Shown here piece after piece: positions 1-8,424 of a stretch of 64,000 bases of DNA (position 1 is its first letter; each line of letters begins with the position of its first letter). Source of the DNA: Ciceribacter lividus (GTDB taxonomy: Bacteria > Pseudomonadota > Alphaproteobacteria > Rhizobiales > Rhizobiaceae); the NCBI RefSeq assembly GCF_003337715.1, contig NZ_QPIX01000008.1, forward strand, positions 1-64,000, in the 5' to 3' direction. The position numbers and the translations under genes were made by a program. Under the pieces are notes generated by a model that did not search any database, was not told where the DNA came from, and saw only the letters and a list, made by a program, of their open reading frames with translations.

Positions 1-40
1 CTGGTCTTCCGGGGCGCGCCCCGGAAGACCAGCGGCCGCA
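1..40. other. Cloning-linker-like palindrome with clustered rare restriction sites
   Basis: Bases 1-32 form a perfect inverted repeat. It carries an AscI site (13-20) at its centre, flanked by two mirror-image BbsI recognition sequences (4-9 and 24-29), and runs directly into a NotI site (32-39). Two different 8-base rare-cutter sites and two type IIS sites within 40 bases at the very edge of the sequence is what a synthetic linker looks like. A natural GC-rich palindrome cannot be excluded by inspection. Confidence 0.6.
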
Positions 41-93
41 GCACCTGGGGAAGATTCAAACGGCACTATTGGGGAGTATTGCTCCGGTACTGA

Positions 94-372
94 CAGGAGC
101 GACTGGCCGAGGCAGGCATCGAGCCTTCCGTCGGAAGCGTTGGCGACAGTTACGACAACGCCCTCGCCGAAACGATCAACGGCCTTTACAAGGCCGAGGT
201 CATCCATCGGCGCGGACCGTGGCGCAGCTTCGAAGCGGTTGAATTCGCCACCCTGGAATGGGTCGACTGGTTCAACCATCGACGCCTCCTCGAGAGCATC
301 GGAAACATCCCGCCGGCCGAAGCCGAGGAGCAGCACTACGCCATGCTGGACGAACCAGCCATGGCTGCATAA
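94..372 (+). pseudogene. IS3-family transposase OrfB, C-terminal remnant
   Basis: This frame encodes the last ~90 residues of an IS3-family OrfB integrase-type transposase: ERLAEAG, then VGDSYDNALAETINGLYKAE, then WVDWFNHRRLLESIGNIPP and a stop at 370-372. The segment contains the final catalytic Glu of the DDE triad and the usual C-terminal tail. An in-frame stop lies at 91-93, and the bases before it resemble the expected upstream motif only with small insertions. The earlier part of the gene is missing or replaced by the linker-like sequence, so the copy is dead. Confidence 0.8.
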
Positions 373-386
373 CTTAAACCAAACAG

Positions 387-411
387 CCTCCGGTAAAGCC
401 GGTGCGGTTCA
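387..411 (+). repeat. Probable right terminal repeat of the IS3 remnant
   Basis: About 15 bases after the transposase stop there is a GC-rich stretch ending in GGTGCGGTTCA. IS3 elements commonly end in TCA shortly after OrfB, so base 411 is the likely element boundary. The left partner repeat is not in the window, so the assignment rests on position and the TCA end only. Confidence 0.45.
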
Positions 412-696
412 TTTCCGCGCCGGAAGCTCATTCCACGGCGATGGCTTTCATACGCAATCGAGAGTCGTCGCAGTTCGGGCTTGTGAAGTCGGTCGCTCGG
501 GGCTATTTTGGCGCGCAATATCGGCTCTGCTGACTTTCTTTCGGTTGTCGTTGCCGGTCTTGGCGCAATAGAGACTTGTGTGTTAAAGTATTGATATTGC
601 TTGACATTCGTGTCGTTGAGTAATGCCTTTATGCTATTGTGTATCTCTGACAAAGCTGTTAATGAGGCCGAAACTTTTCAAGTGCGGAGAAGGATC

Positions 697-1815
697 ATGA
701 TTGGTGTTTTTCTAAACGGCGTTTCATGCGAGACGGTCACGCACTTCTTTCTTTGGACACCGTTCCAGAATGCAATCATTACCGACGAAAACGGTCGCAT
801 GCTGGCCGAGGTTTGCTGTGACCGCTGGCGTCAATTCATATGGGAACACGAAGCGAAGAAGTTTACGGTCGCTGACGCGCTGAGCCTTATTCAAGGCGAC
901 GACAGTTCAACCGGACGTCTGCAATTTACGGATGTGCGGAAGTCATCGCGTGTGGAGCTCATTCCGAGGCTCGACGCCAATGGCTGTGTAATGGGTGTCG
1001 AGGTGCGGACCGGTTCGTTGTACAGGCCAATTGCCGCTCAAGGGCTGATTATGGCGGGAGGGTTCGGGCGTAGGCTAGGAGAGTTGACGAAGAATACTCC
1101 TAAGCCAATGCTGCCCATTGGCGACAAGCCGATTGCTGAACATCTCTTGGACAATCTGCTTGATAGCGGGGTCAGCGATGTCTTTATGTCCGTCCACTAC
1201 TGTAAGGACGTATTGCTTAACCATTTTGGAGATGGCGAGGACTTTGGTGCGCGTATCCGCTATGTGCATGAGGACAAGCCACTTGGGACTGGTGGTTGCC
1301 TTTCACTGATCAGCAAGGACATCGAAGCGCCGCTTCTAGTAGTCAACGGCGACATCTTCACGGATCTGCAATTCCATCGCCTGATTGATCATCACAATGC
1401 ATCCGGCGCCGATATTACAGTCACCGTTAAGCGCCACGCTGTTACAGTGCCTTATGGCGTGATCGAGACGAATGATTACGGCAATTTCATTATGCGTGAG
1501 AAGCCGACTTTTTCACACGCCATTAATGCAGCGATCTACGTCCTCTCGCCCAACATCCTCTCGAAGCTGGAACATGGTATCAGGATCGATATGCCTATGC
1601 TGATCCAGCAGATGGTTTCGCTAGGTGCCAAAATCAACCTCTTCCCATTGATGGAGACTTGGATAGATATCGGAACTGAGCCGGAGTTGCGTCGGGCACA
1701 AGCGACGGTGGGGGTCAAGCCACGGCCCCAGTTGCGAACGGTGCTGGCTGACTATAACCTCGTCAATGACGATCGTGATGTTGTTGATCTGGCGGCCGTG
1801 CGGATGAAGATGTGA
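697..1815 (+). CDS. Sugar nucleotidyltransferase with extra N-terminal domain (PtmE/GlmU-like)
   Basis: The 372-aa product probably activates a sugar-1-phosphate with an NTP for surface glycan synthesis. Residues 116-350 form a nucleotidyltransferase domain: LIMAGGFGRRLGELT is the nucleotide-binding loop, followed by KPMLPIGDKPI and VVNGDIF. The first ~105 residues are an additional domain. In Campylobacter PtmE a CBS pair occupies this place, but I cannot recognise CBS motifs here. The ATG at 697 follows a GGAGAAGG ribosome site at 686-693, whereas the longer frame from 601 has none. It is the first gene of the glycan island and is more A+T rich than the catabolic genes further on. The nucleotide and sugar used cannot be read from the sequence. 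Confidence 0.75.
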   Translation: MIGVFLNGVSCETVTHFFLWTPFQNAIITDENGRMLAEVCCDRWRQFIWEHEAKKFTVADALSLIQGDDSSTGRLQFTDVRKSSRVELIPRLDANGCVMGVEVRTGSLYRPIAAQGLIMAGGFGRRLGELTKNTPKPMLPIGDKPIAEHLLDNLLDSGVSDVFMSVHYCKDVLLNHFGDGEDFGARIRYVHEDKPLGTGGCLSLISKDIEAPLLVVNGDIFTDLQFHRLIDHHNASGADITVTVKRHAVTVPYGVIETNDYGNFIMREKPTFSHAINAAIYVLSPNILSKLEHGIRIDMPMLIQQMVSLGAKINLFPLMETWIDIGTEPELRRAQATVGVKPRPQLRTVLADYNLVNDDRDVVDLAAVRMKM

Positions 1816-1957
1816 TTGGCGATCTATAGTTCGTCGACGTATGGCGATGAGTTTCACTAGGCGATAGACGCGCCGATGAAATGTGCAGGGGTATGTCTGT
1901 TGAATAAGCTGCTATCGTATGCGGCGCTGAACTGCTTGCGATACAGGTAGGTCGTTG

Positions 1958-3085
1958 ATGAATGCGGTCAGTACCCCGTTACCGTCCAAGAAGGTCGTGC
2001 ACAAATATAGAACAACGTCGTGGGCGCTTTCCAGGAACCCAACGCTTAGGGTCGCCTTGGGGGGACGCATCTCCTACTTGCCTCCGAGCCTTGAAAGGGG
2101 CAAAGGTGCCGTTATGGTCGGGTGGGGGCGCCGGCCATCAGGGCTCCAAGCCGTAATTGCCGCCAAAAAATCAGGTTCTCCGTTCCTGCTATTAGAAGAT
2201 GGATTCTTGCGTTCGATAGACCGCAATAGCTCGTCTCTGTCTTTTGCCTTTGATTCTCAAGGAATCTACTACGACGCAACCGCGCCGTCGACATTGGAAG
2301 AATTGATCCGGCAAGGATTGTCTGAGGAGGAACGAAAGCGAGCTACAGACATCATTGCGCGCTGGCGGCTCTTGAGGCTTTCAAAATATAACGCCGATCC
2401 AGAGTTCGAGGGCGTACTCCCGGACAGATACGTCCTCGTTGTCGATCAGGTCGCCAACGATTGTTCCGTGGAGTTCGGGTTGGCGAACTCCAAGTCTTTC
2501 GGAGAGATGCTAGAAGCAGCGCTTCGCGACAATCCATCATCGACGATCCTCGTCAAGGTGCATCCGGATACCCTGGACGGCGTTAAGACCGGCTATTTTG
2601 ATCTTGCTAGTTTGAAGGCCGATCCGAAGATAAGAATAATCGCTGACCGTTGCCATGCTGCTCGACTGATTGCTCAGGCTGAGAAGGTCTACACCGTGAC
2701 GTCGCAGATGGGGTTCGAAGCTCTCATCTGGGGCAAGCCGTTGCGATGCTTCGGCATGCCGTTCTATGCAGGATGGGGATTAACGCAAGATGTCTTGCCA
2801 GCGCCGGTTCGCAGAGGACCTGCCTCCCTGGAGCAACTCATCTTTGCAGCACTCGTCCGCTATCCGCGATATGTCGACCCGGCAAACGGTCTTGCGCGCT
2901 GTGAGGTGGAGACGGTCATGGAGTACATAGGGCTGCAGCGTCTCGCGGCGCGCGAACAACACAAGACGTCTGGCGTCGTCGTAGAAGACGACAGTGCGAA
3001 TGTGTCTCGAAACATCTCCAGACCGCGGGCGCTCGCCAATGGGGTTAGCCTTTGGCTGAAAGAGGTCGGCCTCTTGCGCAGGTGA
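1958..3085 (+). CDS. KpsC/LpsZ-like capsular polysaccharide Kdo transferase, single domain
   Basis: The 375-aa protein matches one glycosyltransferase unit of KpsC, which builds the poly-Kdo lipid linker of group 2-type capsules at the inner membrane. Features seen are GRRPSGLQA near residue 53, LLLEDGFLRS near 77, VLVVDQ near 158, ILVKVHPD near 196, and YTVTSQMGFEALIWGKP followed by FYAGWGLT in the second half. Full-length KpsC has two such units in about 670 residues; this one has a single unit, like the rhizobial LpsZ/RkpZ proteins. ATG 1958 has AGGTAGG upstream; a TTG three bases earlier also opens the frame. It lies 142 bases after the nucleotidyltransferase gene, same strand. Confidence 0.8.
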   Translation: MNAVSTPLPSKKVVHKYRTTSWALSRNPTLRVALGGRISYLPPSLERGKGAVMVGWGRRPSGLQAVIAAKKSGSPFLLLEDGFLRSIDRNSSSLSFAFDSQGIYYDATAPSTLEELIRQGLSEEERKRATDIIARWRLLRLSKYNADPEFEGVLPDRYVLVVDQVANDCSVEFGLANSKSFGEMLEAALRDNPSSTILVKVHPDTLDGVKTGYFDLASLKADPKIRIIADRCHAARLIAQAEKVYTVTSQMGFEALIWGKPLRCFGMPFYAGWGLTQDVLPAPVRRGPASLEQLIFAALVRYPRYVDPANGLARCEVETVMEYIGLQRLAAREQHKTSGVVVEDDSANVSRNISRPRALANGVSLWLKEVGLLRR

Positions 3086-3133
3086 TCGTTGGCGTCGAAG
3101 AACGGCGATGCCTTACGGAAGGTTCATTGACTG

Positions 3134-4828
3134 GTGAATGGCAACGTTTCTCGGATGGGGAGTGCTCAAGGGGCAAGATGGAAGATCGGGCCGGCGGGAC
3201 TATTTCACGTGGCTATATCTCGTTCGAGAGGTGGTCCGACGCTGAGAATCGATGGAGAACTCTTCGGCATTTCGCGGATGCGGATCCTGTCGACCGTTAG
3301 TGCCGACTATCATGTGCTGTGTGATACGCCGAGAGCGGCGGCACTGATGGCTAACGGGATTCCGCCAGAAGCGTGCTATATTCTTGGCAAACGACGACTT
3401 CTTTCACTCGACGCGGACAAAGCTGTCTACGAGCGAGCATGGAATATCGCGGCTTATCTTCGGGCCGGAACGCGGGGTGTTCGTCCAACAGCGTATCCTC
3501 ATGAGGCCACCTTCGGCCTCATGCACGCGATTGCGCCAAAATTGCGAATTCATATGGAAATAAACGCACTCGTCGAAGAGCTCGGAGTCGAATGCATCTA
3601 CATTTCCTCCGAGCGGCTTTTCGATGCCTTTTGCTTATGCGGCTTTCTAAATAATGGCTTCGGCGAGACCTCGCCACCGAGCGGGAATCCTACTCGGAAA
3701 CCTGCGCGTGATGCTGCCACGTCGAGATCCGGAGCGATCTCCCTTGCCTTTGTTGACGCGGAGGCTCGAGAACGCCCCTTTTTGCAGAAGGCTGTCGACC
3801 AGTTGAAGCACGAGCTCTCTGCGGTTTTCAGACACGAGACCATACGGCTAGCGCCGATCAGATTCGGGCAGAAGACAAGGCTGCTCGGGCTGATGAGAAT
3901 GATGCACCTGTATAGGCGTCTGAGAAAGGGTGGGCACAGCAAATCCGTTGCGTTGTCGATCGCCTTGTCTGCGGCAAGTTACGAGGGCGGGATGCTCGCT
4001 TATCTAAATGACATAGCGGCCAGCTTCCGCAAGAGAGCAATTGCCGAGCCGCAGGCCGTTGCGGTTGCGACAAATATAGCGCGGCTCCCAGTCTTATTTG
4101 CGATCGCGGGCGCACGATCCGGTGGAGGTCGCACTGCTGCAATTGAAACCATGCTGATCACGCAGCGGAGGCGCTACCCGACCTTCGAACCTGATGATCG
4201 CTTCGTGATCGACGAGGGGCAGTCGACACTTATAAAATCCACGGGCACCAATGCTCGTGTCCATGCTTGTGGGTCTGTGCTCGTTGAAGCACGTTCGAGG
4301 GAACTTGGACGCGAGCCGTCCGTGTCGCCCCGGGTAGTGATCGCCAGTCAACCTTCGGATCGGGATATGCGCCGAATTATGGCACTTTGCTCCGAGCTGC
4401 CGGCACCTGCGGAAATTCGGATATCTGCCCACGCCGAGGATCAGGCGGCGTTCAGAGCATGGCTTGCTGGCATGGGCGGTCGATTCAAGAACCCGGATGT
4501 GAGGCTTGACGAAGGCGGAGTGGATCCCTTGAAGACCGCAACCGTTGTGATTACCGCTACAAGCAACATCGCCGTTCTCGCGCAGGCATTGTCGATACCG
4601 TCCATTCTTGTGGCCGCGCGACGTGACCTTGAGGACATTTGGCTGGACGGGCCCTACCCCGGCTTGTGGGTCGACCCGGAGAGGGACGATGCGCAGGTTC
4701 TGTTCCTCCAAGCGTATCAGCGTGCGCTTTCGGGTGATCTCGGCGAATACCGGAAGATCAACGAAGATCACTTGCGGCCGGGCGTTGCCGCGAGGATCGC
4801 GACTGTCTTTGATCACCAGAGGGACTGA
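3134..4828 (+). CDS. Unknown glycan-locus protein, possibly a glycosyltransferase
   Basis: I do not recognise the family of this 564-aa product. No signal peptide or clear membrane segment is visible. The C-terminal third carries VVITATSNIAVLAQALSIP and IWLDGPYPGLWVDPE, which resembles the donor-binding half of GT-B capsule enzymes, where a TSN/TSS-type loop precedes a helix. The GTG at 3134 is preceded by GGAAGG at 3117-3122, and an in-frame ATG at residue 8 is an alternative start. Being 48 bases after the KpsC-like gene on the same strand suggests a joint role in making or modifying the capsule. Function is inference from context. Confidence 0.6.
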   Translation: MNGNVSRMGSAQGARWKIGPAGLFHVAISRSRGGPTLRIDGELFGISRMRILSTVSADYHVLCDTPRAAALMANGIPPEACYILGKRRLLSLDADKAVYERAWNIAAYLRAGTRGVRPTAYPHEATFGLMHAIAPKLRIHMEINALVEELGVECIYISSERLFDAFCLCGFLNNGFGETSPPSGNPTRKPARDAATSRSGAISLAFVDAEARERPFLQKAVDQLKHELSAVFRHETIRLAPIRFGQKTRLLGLMRMMHLYRRLRKGGHSKSVALSIALSAASYEGGMLAYLNDIAASFRKRAIAEPQAVAVATNIARLPVLFAIAGARSGGGRTAAIETMLITQRRRYPTFEPDDRFVIDEGQSTLIKSTGTNARVHACGSVLVEARSRELGREPSVSPRVVIASQPSDRDMRRIMALCSELPAPAEIRISAHAEDQAAFRAWLAGMGGRFKNPDVRLDEGGVDPLKTATVVITATSNIAVLAQALSIPSILVAARRDLEDIWLDGPYPGLWVDPERDDAQVLFLQAYQRALSGDLGEYRKINEDHLRPGVAARIATVFDHQRD

Positions 4829-5022
4829 CCCCGTCTACATCTTCCTGTTTCGTTCGTTCTGACGCTTGGATGCTTCGACGGGCGCCTGTCCGTCTGCGAA
4901 TGATTTGAGACAGATTGGCTTTGCGAAGATCGGAGTTTCTGGTCCGTCTGTTTGTTGATTTTAAGCTGCTTGCTGCCGGTGTTGCAACCGGCGCTGTCTG
5001 ATGGTTTCAGATCAGGTTCAGA

Positions 5023-5954
5023 TCATTTGATCCTTTCTCTTTCCAGCAGAATGGTATGTCCGCGTCCGAAGTAGACGTCGGCCGGTGTCAGGTTGCCCAG
5101 ACTTTCGTGATATCGGCGATGATTGTAGTGATCGACGAAGGCAGCAATCTGGGCCTCAAGGTCCTGCGAGAAGTAGTAGTTTTCCAGCAGGATGCGGTTC
5201 TTCAGAGTCTGGTGCCACCGCTCGATCTTGCCCTGGGTCTGGGGATGGCCGGGTGCACCATGCACTTGTTCGATGGATCGCTGTTCCAGCCAATCGCCAA
5301 GATCGGCGGCGATGTAGCACGGGCCATGGTCCGATAGCAGGCGCGGCCTGTGCTCGACCCTCACCATATCGCATCCCGAGGCCGTGAGCGCCAGGTTCAG
5401 CGTGTCGGTGACATCGTCGACCTTCATGGTGGTGCACAGCTTCCAGGCGACGATGTAGCGCGAGAAGTCATCCAGGATGGTCGACAGATAGAACCAGCCC
5501 CAGCCGATGACCTTGAGATAGGTGAAATCGGTTTGCCAGAGCTGGTTGGGCCGGGTCGTCTTATCCTTGAATTCGTCGCCGGCCTTGATGGCGATGAAGG
5601 CAGGCGAAGTGATGAGGTCATGGGCCTTGAGCAGGCGATAGACCGAAGCCTCCGACACAAAATACTTTTCCGTATCAGTGAAGCGCACAGCCAGCTCGCG
5701 CGGCGACAGTTCGGTTTGCTCCAGCGCCATGTCGATGATCCGGCTTCGACGTCATCCGGGATGCGGTTCCACACCCGTGACGGCGCTGAATGTCGATCCT
5801 CAAGTCCCTCGACGCCATGGGCGAGGAACCGATCATACCATCGATAAAAGGTCGAGCGCGGTATGGCGAGTTTATCGAGTGCGGCCTTGATTGGCAGGTG
5901 CGATTGCTCAACGATCCGGATGATCTCAAGCTTCTCGGAGGCGGGATATCTCAT
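5023..5954 (-). pseudogene. IS3-family transposase OrfB, frameshifted
   Basis: OrfB starts at 5954 (MRYPASEKLEIIRIVEQS) with a helix-turn-helix and a WYDRFLAHGVEGLEDR segment. The reading frame then breaks near 5740-5744. On the coding strand GAAGCCGG appears where GAAGCCCGG would restore the frame, so one C seems lost. The downstream frame continues with ELSPRELAVRFTDTEKYF, LWQTDFTYLKVIGWGWFYLS, LLSDHG and HPQTQGKIERWHQTLKNR, which include the DDE residues, and ends at 5023. As written, this copy cannot make full-length transposase. Confidence 0.85.
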
Positions 5955-6325
5955 TCCTCGTCGCCCCCATCCGCTATCATGCTCTTTTTGAGAAGCCGCA
6001 GTTCCAGCGCCTGTTCGGCGACGACCTCCTTCAGATCGCGGGTCTCGCGGCGAAGCACCTTCACCTCGTCGGACATGGCAGCACGCGCCGTATCGCCAGC
6101 CAGGCGCTTCTTGCCAGCTTCCAGAAATTCCTTCGACCAACTGTAATAAAGGCTCTCGGCAATGCCTTCGCGGCGGCACAGTGCAGCGATACTCTCCTCG
6201 CCGCGCAGGCCTTCCAGCACGATGCGGATTTTGTCTTCGGCCGAGTGATGCTTGCGCGTCGCACGGCGGATATCCTTGATGACTTGCTCTGCCGCCGGTT
6301 TCTGCGGCCCGGATTTCTGTCTCAT
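5951..6325 (-). CDS. IS3-family transposase OrfA
   Basis: The 124-aa product is the DNA-binding subunit of an IS3-type transposase. It contains a helix-turn-helix region (EDKIRIVLEGLRGEESIAAL, then CRREGIAESLYYSWSKEFLE, about residues 30-70), followed by a leucine-rich coiled coil (EVKVLRRETRDLKEVVAEQA, about residues 87-106). It looks intact from ATG to stop. The stop overlaps the OrfB start as ATGA. In a working element a programmed frameshift would join OrfA and OrfB. Confidence 0.85.
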   Translation of the reverse strand: MRQKSGPQKPAAEQVIKDIRRATRKHHSAEDKIRIVLEGLRGEESIAALCRREGIAESLYYSWSKEFLEAGKKRLAGDTARAAMSDEVKVLRRETRDLKEVVAEQALELRLLKKSMIADGGDEE

Positions 6326-6436
6326 CTTCGCTTCCTATGATCGAGTTACGATGAACCAGAAATCCTCTCTTCTCAATTACAAGCCATTTGTCTCAAGGGC
6401 GTTGATGGCGGACAGACTGCTCCATCAGCGGCGCTT

Positions 6437-7120
6437 CTACTGTTTGATCGCGGAGACGTACCATTCAGCACGATCGAATCGACAATCGACATGGTCCTTG
6501 GACGAAAGCTCGCCAAGAGAGACAATTTCCCAGCCGCGGGAAAACGCGCGCCGGATGTCTTCCTCGTCCCAGAAGCAGATCGGACCGATGCCAGAAAGGC
6601 CACTGTTGACAATGTCATCCATCAGACCGTCGCCGATCTCCCTCGCCCTTCCAACGACAGGATGAGACTTTGAATAGGGGCTGAAAAGAAAAGCCCCGCC
6701 GGGCTTCAGGACGCGGCGAATTTCTTCGATCACATCACACGCAACGGACATACCGGCGCAGGTAATCGCGGCACGGTCTATGACGAGGTCGAAAGAACCG
6801 TCGACAAAATCGAGCGCACGGGTGAAGTCCCCAATCCGCAAGTCACCTGCAAGCCCCTCTTCAGCAAGCCGCCTCTTCGCCTTCCCCACCGCAATAGCGC
6901 TGCCTTCGATGCCGTGTACGGAAAATCCTTCTCGAGCTGCAAACCAAAGATTGGAGCCCGTCCCGAATCCCACTTCGAAGATGGAGACTTCGCTGCGCGC
7001 CTTATCACGCGGCGCGTTCCGGAAGACGAAGCTTACAACCGCATCCCAAGGCCAGTTTTGGCTGAAGCCGGCCTCGTAGACGTCATCCCAAATCTTGTCG
7101 TATCCAGCAGTACCCGCCAC
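6437..7120 (-). CDS. Class I SAM-dependent methyltransferase
   Basis: The 227-aa protein has the Rossmann methyltransferase core: motif I FEVGFGTGSNLWF near residue 48, an acidic residue after strand 2 (HGIEGS), GDFTRALDFVDGSFDLVIDR as motif II/IV, and VLKPGGAFLFSPYS as post-motif. No signal peptide is visible, so it acts in the cytoplasm. Start is a GTG at 7118-7120 with GGGGA upstream. It faces away from the pseudaminic acid operon and sits directly beside the IS element. The most likely job is O- or N-methylation of a sugar precursor of the surface glycan; substrate is inference. Confidence 0.7.
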   Translation of the reverse strand: MAGTAGYDKIWDDVYEAGFSQNWPWDAVVSFVFRNAPRDKARSEVSIFEVGFGTGSNLWFAAREGFSVHGIEGSAIAVGKAKRRLAEEGLAGDLRIGDFTRALDFVDGSFDLVIDRAAITCAGMSVACDVIEEIRRVLKPGGAFLFSPYSKSHPVVGRAREIGDGLMDDIVNSGLSGIGPICFWDEEDIRRAFSRGWEIVSLGELSSKDHVDCRFDRAEWYVSAIKQ

Positions 7121-7383
7121 AGAACGTCCCCAATACTATTCTTTATTCCGTCGATATCGTGCATGCACAGCTGCCACCAGGCGCGCCTTCATTTTGCTCT
7201 GCAACGCTATACAGAGAACAGGACCCTTTCAGCAACCGCGAAAATCCCGCCAATCGTCGACGGCAACGTGAAAGTTCCTGGTCACTGACTGATCCTTCCT
7301 TCACTGCTCTACGCCCTCTAAAAAGAGTTGCACAGAAGAGCTGTTTTGTCCTAGACGTGCACAAACTTCGGAGGGGCTTAAGT

Positions 7384-8424
7384 ATGTCGGCGACTGCGGG
7401 CACACGTCAGTTTGACGAGACAATCGAAAATCTTGACGGGGCCTCTATTCTCGTCACCGGTGGTACAGGCTCTTTCGGAAGAAGCTTTGTAAAGCGTCTC
7501 TTTGAGGTCGCTAAGCCGCACCGCGTTGTCGTTCTGTCGCGAGACGAACAGAAACATCAGATGATGATCCGCGACCCGGAGTTTGCGCGACACCCGGAGA
7601 TTCGCTATTTTATAGGTGACGTCCGTGACCTTGACCGCTTGCAGCAAGCGATGTCACGCATTGATTACGTGGTACATGCCGCAGCGATGAAACACATCGA
7701 CTTGGCGGAATATAATCCTTTTGAATGCATCAAGACCAACGTGATGGGCGCCGAAAACGTCGTGAAGGCCGCGCTTGCGTGCGGGGTCAGGCGTGTGATT
7801 GCGCTATCCACGGATAAAGCATGTAATCCGGTTAATCTTTATGGGGCGAGCAAGCTTGCGTCCGACAAGATTTTTATCGCCGGGAACAATCTCGCTGGCA
7901 ATCACTCCACGCGTTTTTCGGTAGTGCGGTACGGCAATGTTCTCGGTTCGGCGGGTAGCGTCGTACCCTTCTTTCGGAAACTGATGGCCGAGGGAACGGA
8001 CCACATTCCGATCACGGATGAGCGGATGACGCGTTTCTGGATCACGCTGCGTCAGGGGGTCAACTTCGTACTTTCCAACTTCACGTTGATGCGCGGAGGC
8101 GAGATTTTCATCCCGAAGATACCATCCTCTACGATTCCAGATCTTGCTCAAGCCTTAGCCCCGGATCTTCCCACCAAGATCATTGGCATACGCCCGGGTG
8201 AAAAACTGCATGAAGCAATGATCACACAGGACGACGCCAAGAATACCGTGGATCTCGGCGACCGCTATGTTATCGAGCCGAGCATTAATTTCTTTGAGCG
8301 CGAGCCCTTTCAGGAAGCCAGACCCGTCGATCCATATTTCGTATACAGTAGTGATCGCAATAGCGAGTGGCTGGACATCGACAGTCTGCGCCACTTGATA
8401 GACCGTGCGTTTCGAGGCCTATGA
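7384..8424 (+). CDS. pseB: UDP-N-acetylglucosamine 4,6-dehydratase (5-inverting)
   Basis: This is the first enzyme of pseudaminic acid synthesis: it converts UDP-GlcNAc to the 4-keto-6-deoxy-L-arabino sugar. The 346-aa extended short-chain dehydrogenase has the NADP loop TGGTGSFG near residue 25, HAAAMKHIDLAEYNP, and the catalytic set Asp-Lys and Tyr in STDKACNPVNLYGASKL. The inverting PseB class is indicated by GSFG and by DEQKHQMM after strand 2, unlike LegB-type retaining dehydratases. ATG 7384 has GGAGGGG at 7370-7376. The stop overlaps the next start as ATGA, which starts the pse operon. Confidence 0.9.
   Translation: MSATAGTRQFDETIENLDGASILVTGGTGSFGRSFVKRLFEVAKPHRVVVLSRDEQKHQMMIRDPEFARHPEIRYFIGDVRDLDRLQQAMSRIDYVVHAAAMKHIDLAEYNPFECIKTNVMGAENVVKAALACGVRRVIALSTDKACNPVNLYGASKLASDKIFIAGNNLAGNHSTRFSVVRYGNVLGSAGSVVPFFRKLMAEGTDHIPITDERMTRFWITLRQGVNFVLSNFTLMRGGEIFIPKIPSSTIPDLAQALAPDLPTKIIGIRPGEKLHEAMITQDDAKNTVDLGDRYVIEPSINFFEREPFQEARPVDPYFVYSSDRNSEWLDIDSLRHLIDRAFRGL

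Larger units (their letters stand above)
4905..6396 (-). mobile_element. IS3-family insertion sequence with damaged OrfB
   Basis: The element is bounded by imperfect inverted repeats. The left end reads TTGAGACAGATTGGCTT from 4905, and the reverse complement of the right end reads TTGAGACAAATGGCTTG, ending at 6396. Both share TTTCTGGT further in. OrfA (5951-6325) and OrfB (5023-5954) overlap on the minus strand, as in other IS3 elements. The flanking bases show no target-site duplication, so either one end took part in later recombination or the insertion is old. It separates the capsule-type genes from the methyltransferase and pseudaminic acid operon. Confidence 0.85.

Noticed and set aside
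336..653. A 105-aa minus-strand frame between the IS remnant and the first glycan gene
   Set aside because: It overlaps the end of the transposase remnant in antisense, has no ribosome site and no recognisable protein.
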